A DNA stretch of 64,000 bases from Nostoc piscinale CENA21. Its GTDB lineage: Bacteria > Cyanobacteriota > Cyanobacteriia > Cyanobacteriales > Nostocaceae. Positions within the stretch are counted from its first letter, which is position 1. Each line of letters starts with the position of its first letter. The stretch covers positions 3,377,351 to 3,441,350 of the forward strand of contig NZ_CP012036.1 in NCBI RefSeq assembly GCF_001298445.1, given 5' to 3'. The translations under genes were made by a program, and so were the position numbers. Positions 10,521 to 20,500 of the stretch are shown here, piece after piece. The notes below the pieces were generated by a model. It saw only the letters and a program-made list of their open reading frames with translations, was not told the DNA's origin and did not search any database.

Positions 10521-10616
10521 TTGGGAGAAGGCAGGAGGCAGGAGGGTTTGAGGGTGAGTGATTTTTTTAACGTAGACGCGAAGCGGCTTCCCGAAGGGTA
10601 CCGCAAAGGACGCAAA
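10521..10616 (+). repeat. Left arm of inverted repeat around the decarboxylase gene
   Basis: This stretch matches the reverse complement of 12543-12634. Bases 10562-10608 are identical to 12553-12599 inverted (47 bp). It includes GGCAGGAGG units and GAAGCGGCTTCCCG, both typical interspersed cyanobacterial repeats. It fills most of the 261-bp gap between NRPS and decarboxylase. The 90-codon open frame across it is repeat sequence, not a gene. Confidence 0.85.
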
Positions 10617-10779
10617 GAGAAAGAAGAGATTACTAACTTAGGAGTTACGCAAAAATTCCCGAAAAGCTTAATTTATCGAACCGCCAAGTCGCCAAGAACG
10701 CCAAGAAATTTTAGAGTCTACTTAAGTTCTAATCTGGTTAGAAGCAACAGCATCAATATTAGTAATTCAAGGAAAATCC

Positions 10780-12423
10780 ATGACATTAAGTGAAAGAGAA
10801 ATTTTATCTCGAAACAATATTGCCCCGACTGAGAAAATCTTACAAACTGATATTGGTGAGTATGTTAAACAAATATTTTCCCCAACTCACGGGCAATATA
10901 TAGAAAATCAAATCGATGAGATAGTTGATGATTTATCGGCAGATTTTTTAATCGCTGAAACTGCTAATAGCAATGTTGATATTGACTGGATTAGTAGTAA
11001 GTTTAGCAATAGTCAAATCCCTGTACAACCTACTGATTTTGATAGTTATTTTCAATCTTTGAATGAGAATGTCGTTGCTCATTCTATACATACATCAGCG
11101 CCGCAATTTATCGGTCACATGACTTCGGCGTTACCTTCGTTTGTGCGTCCTTTGGCAAAGTTGATGACAGCGATGAATCAAAATGCTGTCAAAATCGAAA
11201 CAGCTAAGGCTTTGAGTTTTTGTGAGCGGGAAGCTTTGGCGATGATGCACCGCCAAATTTATAATTTATCTGATAATTTCTACAGCCAACATATTCAAAA
11301 TAATCAAAGTACCTTGGGTATTTTGGTTTCTGGTGGGACAACAGCAAATATTACGGCTTTATGGTGCGCTCGTAATAAATCTTTAGGCGCAACCCATGAT
11401 TTTTTAGGTATAGAAAAAGAAGGGTTAACAGCAGCGTTAAATTATTATGGCTATCAAGGGGCGGTGGTCATTGGTTCGGAATTGATGCACTTCTCTTTTG
11501 ATAAAGCTGCGGATTTAATGGGAATCAGTACTAAAAATTTGATTCGCGTCCCAGTTGATGCTAATAATCGCGTTAATATCCCAGCATTACGCCAAGCTGT
11601 TGCAGAATGTCGCGCGAAAAATTTACATATTATCGCTATTGTTGGTATTGCTGGAACTACTGATTCTGGTAGTGTTGATCCGTTAACAGAAATTGCTGAA
11701 ATTGCCCAAGAAAATCATGTACATTTCCATGTCGATGCTGCTTGGGGTGGCCCTGTCATATTTTCGCGCAAATACCAACATAAACTAGCGGGAATTGAAC
11801 AAGCTGATTCTGTCACCATTGATGGTCATAAACAATTATATTTGCCAATGGGTATCGGGATGGTATTTTTCCGTGACCCTTATTTAGCTTCAGCAATTGA
11901 AAAACAAGCCAGCTATACAATGCGTAAGGGGTCATTTGATTTAGGTAAACGGGCTTTAGAAGGTTCTCGTCCGGGAATGGCGTTATTTTTACATGCTGGT
12001 TTACAGTTAATTGGGTTGAATGGTTATGAGTTTTTGATTGATGAAGGCATCCGCAAAACCCAATATATGGCGGCGCGAATTGAGGAATTACCGGAGTTTG
12101 AATTGTTGGCACAACCTGATACAAATTTGTTAATTTATCGTTATATTCCTGAGCAATTTCGAGATGTAGTTAATCATAAAAAATTAACTGAGTCTGATAA
12201 TCAAATTATCAATGATTTTAATGAACGCTTGCAGAAAAAGCAGCGTCAGATTGGGCGGACTTTTATTTCCCGAACTACAAAAATAACTATCAGTTTAGAT
12301 AAGGAAATCCCAGTGATTGCGATGCGTGCGGTGATTGCGAATCCTTTAACTACTGAAAGCGATATTGATGCAGTTTTGCTTGATCAAATTCAGATTGCTG
12401 CGGCAATGCCACTGACATATTGA
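10780..12423 (+). CDS. PLP-dependent aspartate 1-decarboxylase, PanP type
   Basis: Group II PLP decarboxylase of 547 residues, about the length of PanP-type aspartate 1-decarboxylases, which make beta-alanine. Visible features are HTSAPQFIGHM, SGGTTANITAL, the HVDAAWGGP segment holding the cofactor Asp, and the Schiff-base Lys in TIDGHKQLY (about residue 351). ATG 10780 has AAGGA 7 bp upstream. The gene sits between synthetase genes, and the last NRPS module in the cluster has a beta-alanine-like pocket. The inferred job is to supply beta-alanine from aspartate as a building block. Glutamate decarboxylase activity is the main alternative, since the families are related. The gene lies between inverted repeats, so it could be a separately acquired or invertible cassette. 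Confidence 0.9.
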   Translation: MTLSEREILSRNNIAPTEKILQTDIGEYVKQIFSPTHGQYIENQIDEIVDDLSADFLIAETANSNVDIDWISSKFSNSQIPVQPTDFDSYFQSLNENVVAHSIHTSAPQFIGHMTSALPSFVRPLAKLMTAMNQNAVKIETAKALSFCEREALAMMHRQIYNLSDNFYSQHIQNNQSTLGILVSGGTTANITALWCARNKSLGATHDFLGIEKEGLTAALNYYGYQGAVVIGSELMHFSFDKAADLMGISTKNLIRVPVDANNRVNIPALRQAVAECRAKNLHIIAIVGIAGTTDSGSVDPLTEIAEIAQENHVHFHVDAAWGGPVIFSRKYQHKLAGIEQADSVTIDGHKQLYLPMGIGMVFFRDPYLASAIEKQASYTMRKGSFDLGKRALEGSRPGMALFLHAGLQLIGLNGYEFLIDEGIRKTQYMAARIEELPEFELLAQPDTNLLIYRYIPEQFRDVVNHKKLTESDNQIINDFNERLQKKQRQIGRTFISRTTKITISLDKEIPVIAMRAVIANPLTTESDIDAVLLDQIQIAAAMPLTY

Positions 12424-12542
12424 CTGAAGAAGGCAGGAGGCATGAGGCAGAAGGCAGGAGGCAGAAAATATTATGACTTGCGTAATAACTCTCTCAAACT
12501 CTTATAACTTCGTGTCCTACCCTGCGGGAAGCCGCTATCGCG

Positions 12543-12634
12543 TCTATGCGTACTTTGCGGTACCCTTCGGGAAGCCGCTTCGCGTCTACGTTAAAAAAAA
12601 TTACCAAACCTCAAACCCTCCTGCCTTTTCCCAA
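12543..12634 (-). repeat. Right arm of inverted repeat around the decarboxylase gene
   Basis: Inverted copy of 10521-10616 with a 47-bp perfect core (12553-12599). A second, diverged copy of its GGGAAGCCGCT motif lies just left of it at 12525-12545. Next to it, 12430-12468 carries AGGCAGGAGG tandem units. The 77-codon open frame over this stretch is repeat-derived. Confidence 0.85.
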
Positions 12635-12692
12635 CTACAAATATTTATGTTGCTCTACTTACACCTTTCTATTTACTGTCAGGTTTTGACCT

Positions 12693-15600
12693 ATGGATAT
12701 GGCTAATAATTTTATTGATAGCTTAGATAATCAAGATGCGATCGCTATTATTGGAATGGCGGGTCGGTTTCCTGGAGCGAATAAAGTTGATAGCTTTTGG
12801 CAAAACCTGAGAAATGGTGTAGAGTCAATTTCTACTTTCACGGATGAGGAGCTAATCGCGGCTGGGGTAGATGCTAAATTGCTCAACAATCCCAACTATG
12901 TGAAAGCCAGTGCCATATTAGAAAATATCGATTTATTTGATGCAGCTTTTTTTGGTTTTTCTCCTAGAGAAGCGGAAGTTACAGACCCACAACACCGCAT
13001 TTTTTTTAGAAACTGTTTGGTCAGCTTTAGAAAATGCAGGTTACAACTGTGAAACTTACCGCGATCGCATCGGTTTATTTGCTGGTGTTGCTGCTAGTGA
13101 TTATCTACTTTCTAACTTATATAACAATCACACTTTTATCGAATCAGCCGATAGCTATCAAGTTTTAATTGGCAATGATAAGGATTTTTTACCGACTTTA
13201 GTTTCTTACAAATTAAACTTAAGAGGGCCAAGTATTAATGTTCAAACAGCTTGTTCGACTTCATTGGTAGCTGTGCATTTAGCTTGTCAAAGTTTACTAA
13301 ATGGTGAAAGTGATATAGCTTTAGCTGGCGGTGTGACGATTGCAGCTAAACCCAAAACTGGATACGAATATCAACCAGGGGGAATTAAATCACCTGATGG
13401 TCATTGTCGAGCTTTTGATATTAACGCCAACGGTACTGTTTTTGGTAATGGTGTAGGGGTTGTTGTCTTAAAACGCTTGGAAGATGCAATTAATGATGGT
13501 GATTTTATTCATGCAATTATTAAGGGTTCGGCTGTTAATAATGATGGCTCTTTAAAGGTAGGATATACCGCCCCTAGTGTTGATGGTCAACGGGAAGTGA
13601 TTTTAGAAGCTTTAGCCTTGGCTGGTGTGGAAGCGGAAACTGTCAGTTATATCGAAACCCACGGTACAGGAACCGCTTTAGGCGACCCGATTGAAATTCA
13701 AGCGTTAACCCAAGCTTTCCGCCATAGTACATATAAAACAGGTTTTTGTGCCATTGGTTCTGTCAAAACGAATATTGGTCATTTAGATACAGCCGCCGGG
13801 GTGACAGGATTAATCAAAACTGTTTTGGCTTTAAAACATCAGCAAATCCCTGCAAGTCTGCATTTTCAGCAGCCAAACCCCCAAATCGATTTTGCCAACA
13901 GCCCTTTTTACGTCAATACCAAATTGTCAGAGTGGACAACCAACAGCACACCCCGCAGGGCTGGTGTGAGTTCTTTTGGTATTGGTGGGACTAACGCCCA
14001 TGTCATTTTAGAAGAAGCTCCCGTCATTCCCGCTTCTAGTTCTTCCCGTCCTTGGCAATTATTACTGTTGTCGGCGAAAACCAGCACAGCTTTAGCAACC
14101 GCCACAGCCCAACTGCGCGATTATCTGACACAAAATTCTGATGTTCCCCTGGCTGATGTGGCTTATACTCTGCAAGTCGGTCGTCGGGCTTTTGATTATC
14201 GCCGCGTTATGATTTGTCACGACCAAGCTGATGCGGTGAAATTACTAGATAATCAAGACCCACAACGTGTTTTTAATCACTATTATCAGCCGAGCCACTG
14301 TCCGGTAATCTTCATGTTTTCGGGACAAGGATCGCAGTATGCAAACATGGGTAGGGAATTATATGAACTAGAACCAACATATAAAAAACACGTAGATGCC
14401 TGCGCTGAAATTTTACAACCCTATCTTGGTTTAGATATTCGTTCTCTGCTTTACCCCCATCCAGAGGCGACGGAAGCGACTGCAAATCAACTCCAACAAA
14501 CATTCCTCACCCAAAGCGCCTTGTTTGTCACAGAATACGCCTTGGCGCAGTTATTGATGTCTTGGGGTGTGCATCCAGAGGCGATGATTGGTCATAGTAT
14601 AGGCGAATATGTCGCGGCGGCGATCGCTGGTGTATTTTCTTTAGAAGATGCTCTGGCAATTGTGGCAAAAAGAGGACAGTTAATGCAGCAACTACCAGCA
14701 GGCAGTATGCTGGCAATTAAGTTACCCGCCAAAGATGTGCAGTCGCTTTTAGATACATCCGATTTGTATAGAGCATCTCTGCAAATTGCGGTGATTAACA
14801 GTCCATCTGCTTGCGTAGTGTCGGGAATTAGCAGTGCAATTACAGCCTTGGAAGAACAATTAACTGTGCAAGCAGTTGAATGTCGGCGGTTGCACACATC
14901 TCACGCCTTCCATTCGCTGATGATGGAACCAATATTGCCAGCATTTCGGGAAACTTTCAAAACAGTTAAACTCCATCCACCGAAAATAAGCTTTATTTCT
15001 AATGTCACTGGTACCTGGATTACTCCAGCACAAGCCACAAATCCTGATTATTGGTGTCAGCATTTACGCCAAACTGTCAGATTTTCTGAGGGAATATTAC
15101 AACTAATTCAGCAGTTTGATGGTGTATTTTTAGAGGTAGGGCCAGGACGGAGTTTAAGCACACTCACTACACAGCATTTAAATAAAAATTCTCAGCAACA
15201 AGTATTAAGTTTGTTACGCCATATTAAAGACGAACAATCTGATATTTGCTTTTTATTACAAACATTAGGTCGGCTGTGGTTGGCGGGTATAGAAATTGAT
15301 TGGTCAGGTTTTTATAGCGATGAACAGCGTCATCGTCTGCCTTTACCGACTTACCCATTTGAAGGTAAAAGATACTGGATTGATCCCCAAGCTTCATCTG
15401 TTGCTAAACAAGATATTGCTGACTGGTTTTACATTCCTTCCTGGAAGCGTTCTTTACTCACTAATTCATCCGCAGCCGTCGGAAAATCGATATGGCTATT
15501 ATTTGTAGATGATTTGGGAGTTGGTGAGCAAATCCTTGATAAGTTGAAAAATCAAGGTAACACAGTTGTTACTGTACACCAAGGCGATGAATTTCAGAAA

Positions 15601-17262
15601 ATCAGTACAACTAGTTATCAAATTAATCCATACTCAAACTCAGATTATGAACTGTTAATTCAAGAACTACTATCATCAGGAATCCAACCGGAAAATATTG
15701 CTTATTTTTGGAGTCTAAGCCAGATTGAAAATTCTCAACCTGACAAATATTTAGAATGTAAGAGTTTACTATCTTTGATTCAAAGTATTAGTAAGCTGAA
15801 ACACCACCTACAAATCAAGGTAATAACCAATAACATTCTAGAGGTGAATGGGAATGAAAAACTAAACCCAGAAAAGTCAACAATCTTAGGTTTATGTCAG
15901 GTAATATCCCAAGAGTACCCCAATATTACTTGTCAATGTATTGATATTGTTTTCAATGGCGATCGCAGCAATAATCAGATTATTGACCAAATATCAAATG
16001 AGTTAATTTCTACATCTTTAGATAATGTCATTGCTTACCGCGATCGCCATCGTTGGGTACAAACATTTACACCATCTCATTTAGATGCCATTGTTGACGA
16101 AAACACCCCTTTTCGCAACCGGGGTACTTACTTATTTGCAGGTGGTTTAGATAATCTAGAATTTTTGCTGGCAGAATATTTAACAAAAACTTGCCAAGCC
16201 AAACTGATATTTATTGAAAGTTCCCAATTTCCTAAACAAGAGAACTTTTCACAATGGCTAGAAACTCATCAGCCAGATGATGCAATCAGCCAGAAAATTC
16301 AACATTTTATCGCCTTAGAAGAAATTGGTGCGGCAGTTTTATTATTGCGTGCTGATAAAACTAATTATGAGCAAATGCACCAAATTCTTGCAAAAAATGT
16401 TGAGCAAATTAATGGTGTGATTTATGCAACGGGAATTAAGCACGAACAGATATTTGGTTCTTTGCCAGAAATTACCGTAGCAGAATTAGAAAATATCTTA
16501 AAATCTCAACGTCATCAAATTACTATCTTAGAAAAAGTCTTACAAAATTATGACCTAGACTTTTGCTGTATCTTTTCTTCACTGACATCTATTTTAGGGG
16601 GATTTGGTTTATGTTTAGATGCCGCAGTTTATCAATTACTCGATAGCTTTGGAAATCAACATAATCAAAACAATTCTTGTCCGTGGTATATTATTAACTG
16701 GGATAATATACAACTGCATACAACCCCAGAATCAACAATCACTGAGCAAGTTTCTGGAACAACACTAGCAATTACAGCAACAGCAATAATAGAAGTATTT
16801 CAGAGAGTTTTAGCTATCCAACAAGGAACTCAGATGATTATTTCTCCAGTTGATATTAATGTCAAAAAAACTCAGATAATTAACCGCAATTCTTCGCTAG
16901 AGACACAATCCAAAAATCAGTTAGATTCATCACCACGCTACTCTAGACCTAGCCTGAATAATTCCTACATTGCGCCTACAAATGAGTTAGAAAAGCAAAT
17001 TACGGAAATCTGGCAAGAGGTACTAGGAATTAAAGAAATTGGGATTTATGACAACTTTTATGAGTTAGGCGGCGATTCGCTAATTGCAACTCAATTAGTT
17101 TCGCGCTTGCGGGCTAAGTTCCCTGTGGAATTACCTTTACGTGACTTGTTAGTAGAAGCGATGATTCCCATGAAGCAGGCGGAAATTATTGAGCAGTTGA
17201 TGTTAGAAAAAATTGCTGATTTATCAGAGGAAGAGGTAGCTGTCTTATTAAGTAATGTCTAA
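12693..17262 (+). CDS. Type I PKS module KS-AT-(inactive KR)-ACP, frameshifted at a T8 run
   Basis: One PKS module read in two frames: the first ends at 13052, the second is open from 12937 to 17262. The join is the run of eight T at 13000-13007; with seven T the KS reads through (HRIFLETVW). The KS has TACSTSL, ETHGTGT and NIGHLD. The AT has GHSIGEY and HAFH (malonyl-CoA). A KR-like region follows, but the cofactor glycine motif is GGLDNLE instead of GGLGGIG and the catalytic Tyr is Asp (LCLDAAVY), so it should not reduce. The ACP has YELGGDS near 17060. It would extend the Gly-Ala chain by one malonate and leave a ketone. The extra T may be a sequencing error, transcriptional slippage or a true break. 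No strong ribosome site is visible before ATG 12693. Confidence 0.88.
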
Positions 17263-17266
17263 GAGA

Positions 17267-17311
17267 ATGTTTGAAAAGTCCCTAACTATGTATCAAAGAC
17301 TTTTCAAACAT
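17267..17311 (+). terminator. Long hairpin just after the PKS stop codon
   Basis: Perfect 14-bp arms (ATGTTTGAAAAGTC at 17267-17280 and its complement at 17298-17311) around a 17-nt loop, starting 4 bp after the stop. No T-tract follows, so it may be an mRNA 3'-end or processing structure, not a classical terminator. Confidence 0.5.
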
Positions 17312-17361
17312 CTTCTAATTCAAGAATATAACAATCATAAATGAGTCGTGAAAAACATAGA

Positions 17362-17490
17362 TATGAAAACGAACCGCCAAGAACGCCAAGGACGCAAAGG
17401 TAAGAAAGAAGAAAAAGATATAGAAATTTTACAAATGATTTAGGACTGCTATAATTAACCGCCGATGCACGCAGATAAACGCCGATGAAG
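17362..17490 (+). repeat. Cluster of interspersed repeats between PKS and NRPS
   Basis: Three repeat types follow each other. 17371-17407 is a CGCCAAGAACGCCAAGGACG unit, also seen near 10600, 10685, 23120 and 42125. 17431-17453 is a 23-bp sequence containing GATTTAGGACTGCTATA, identical to 38302-38324. 17460-17487 is a GCCGATG...CGCAGATAAACG unit, related to 26440 and 48787. No gene is seen in this gap. Confidence 0.75.
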
Positions 17491-17505
17491 GAAACTTTAT
17501 AATTT

Positions 17506-20500
17506 ATGGATAAACAATACTCTAATTTATCACCAGCTAAAAAAGCTCTTTTAGAAAAATGGAAGGTAGGAAAACTGAAAGCTGATGTTATTCCTAAGCG
17601 CCAAAATCTTTCAAATATACCCTTATCTTTTTCGCAACAAAGACTATGGTTTATTGATCAGCTTTATCATGGGAGTGATTTCTACAATATTCCTCTTGCT
17701 TTTCATATCCAAGGAAATTTAAATATTGTCGCCCTTGAGCAAAGTTTAAACGAAATCATCAAGCGTCATGAAGTTTGGCGGACAAATTTTAAGGTTGTCA
17801 ATGGAGAACCAGTCCAAGAAATTAGCAAGCAATTAAATTGGGAATTATCGATTATTAACTGTGAACATTTATCTCGTAAAAATTGGGAATCGGAAGTTAA
17901 ATTATTGGTGGCGGAATTAGCTAGACAACCTTTTAACTTAGCGAAAGGATTGTTAGTTAGGGCGAATTTATTGCGCTTGAGTGCAGAATCACATATTTTG
18001 CTGGTGACTATGCACCACATTATTACCGATGGATGGTCTTGCGGGGTATTTTTGCGGGAGTTATCCGCGCTGTATGCGGCTTTCTCAACAAATCAACCGC
18101 CAACCTTACCAGAACTTCCAATACAGTATGGAGATTTTGCAATTTGGCAACGCGATCGCCTGCAAGGTGAATTACTCGCCAATCAATTACAATATTGGCA
18201 AGCACAACTCCAGGGTGAGTTACCTGTATTACAATTACCTACAGACCGTCCACGACCTCAAATTAGTAATTTTGCTGGGGCGAAGCAATATTTTAGATTA
18301 TCAAAATCCCTCACAAATGACCTTAAACAATTAAGTCAGCAAACAGACACGACTTTATTTATGAGTTTGCTGGCGGCTTTTAATATTCTTTTATACCGCT
18401 ATACAAATCAAGAAGATATCTTAATTGGTTCGCCAATTGCTAACCGCAATCGTCCAGAATTGGAAGGAATGCTGGGCTTATTTGTCAATACATTGGTATT
18501 GCGTAATAACCTTAGTGGAAATCCTAGTTTTCGGGAATTTTTACAGCGAGTCAGGGAAGTAACTCTGGGTGCATACTCTCATCAAGATTTACCATTTGAG
18601 ATGCTTGTAGAACAATTGCAACCCGAACGAGATTTAAGCCGAAATCCTCTTTATGAGGTCATGTTTGTGCTGCAAAACACACCAAGCACTGTGCAGGAAG
18701 TGGCGGGGTTAACTTTGCAAATTTTAGAGTTTGATAGCAGGACATCTCAATTAGATATCTTTCTTTCTCTGTCGGAATCAGAAACAGGATTAACTGGCTT
18801 TTTGGAATATAATACAGACATTTTTGATGAGTCAACCATTACTCAGTTTATCAATCATTTTCAAACTTTATTAACCAATATTATCGCTAACCCAGAAAAG
18901 CGCCTGAGTGAATTGTCGCTGTTAACAACTTCTGAGCAAGAACAATTATTATATAAGTTTAATCAAACTCATACAGATTATCCCCAAGCTCTATCTCTAC
19001 ATCAATTATTCGAGCAGCAAGTTGAACTCACACCAGATTCCATCGCATTAATTGGCGAATCTGAACAAATTACTTATCGTCAACTAAACCAAAGAGTCAA
19101 TCAGCTTGGACATTTTTTACAAAAACAAGGTGTAACATCCGCAACGCTGGTGGCTCTATGTCTGGAACGCGATATAGATATGGTAGTGGGGATTTTAGCT
19201 ATTCTCAAAGCTGGTGGTACATACATTCCCTTAGATCCCAGTTATCCAGTAGAGCGGTTAAATTTTATGCTCTCTGATTCCCAAGCAGAAATGTTAATTA
19301 CTAAACAAGCAATATTAGCAAAATTATCATTATCTGCAACTCAAATTATTTGCTTAGATACTCATCAAGAGGAGCTGGCGCAAGAAAGTACAAAAAATCC
19401 GATGCACATTTATTCATCGGATTATATTGCTTATATTATCTATACTTCTGGTTCCACTGGTAAACCTAAAGGTGTTCTTGGTACTCATCGCGGTACAGTC
19501 AACGGCTTACACTGGTTATGGAAAACCTATCCTTTCAATCGAGGAGAAGTTTGTTCTCAAAAAACAGCTATTAGTTTTGTTGATTCTGTCTGGGAAATTT
19601 TCGCGCCTTTACTACAAGGAATCCCCACAGTCATTATCAGCAATACAACTTTACTCGACCCGCAATTATTTATCGAATCTCTAGCAAATCACAAAGTTAG
19701 TCGAATTATCCTTGTACCTTCATTACTGCGGTTAATTTTAGATAATTATAGTCATCTGATTCATAAATTATCACACCTCAAATTCTGGATCACGAGTGGA
19801 GAGGCATTATCGATTAAATTAGTGCTGAGTTTCCGTGAATTAATGCCATCTGCAAAATTGATTAACCTTTATGGCTCATCGGAAGTTTCAGCAAATGCCA
19901 CTTATTATGATACTAGTTTATTAATAAATCAAGCTCAGAGTGTACCTATCGGTCGTCCAATTGATAACACCCAAACTTATGTATTGAATGGTGATTTACA
20001 ACTGACACCAATAGGAGTAGTAGGAGAACTTTATATTGGTGGTGATGGATTAGCGAAGGGATATTTACACCGTCCAGATTTAATACAAGAAAGATTTATT
20101 GATAACCCTTGGATCTTGGGAGAGAAAATTTATAAAACAGGCGATTTAGTGAGATATTTACCCGATGGGAATTTGGAATATTTAGGACGCAGTGACGAAC
20201 AAGTAAAAATCAGGGGTTTTCGGGTGGAATTGGGAGAAATAACAAGTGCGATCGCCCAACACCCAGATGTCCAAGAAGCAGTTGTAATTACTAGCAATAA
20301 TCATCTCGAAAATCCCCGTTTGCTTGCCTATATTGTTACCAATAAGCCAGATATAACTCCCGAATTATCATCCTATTTGCAACATAAACTACCTAATTAT
20401 ATGTTGCCGTCAGCTTTTATTTGCCTGGATACTCTACCACTTACACCGAATGGTAAAGTCAATAAATCTGCCCTACCCCAAACTGAAATTATCCAGCAAA

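Noticed and set aside
10521..10793. 90-codon open frame between NRPS and decarboxylase
   Set aside because: Made of interspersed repeat sequence, low-complexity Arg/Lys-rich product, no homology-like pattern.
12473..12706. 77-codon open frame before the second PKS
   Set aside because: Covers the right arm of the inverted repeat; product reflects the repeat, not a protein family.
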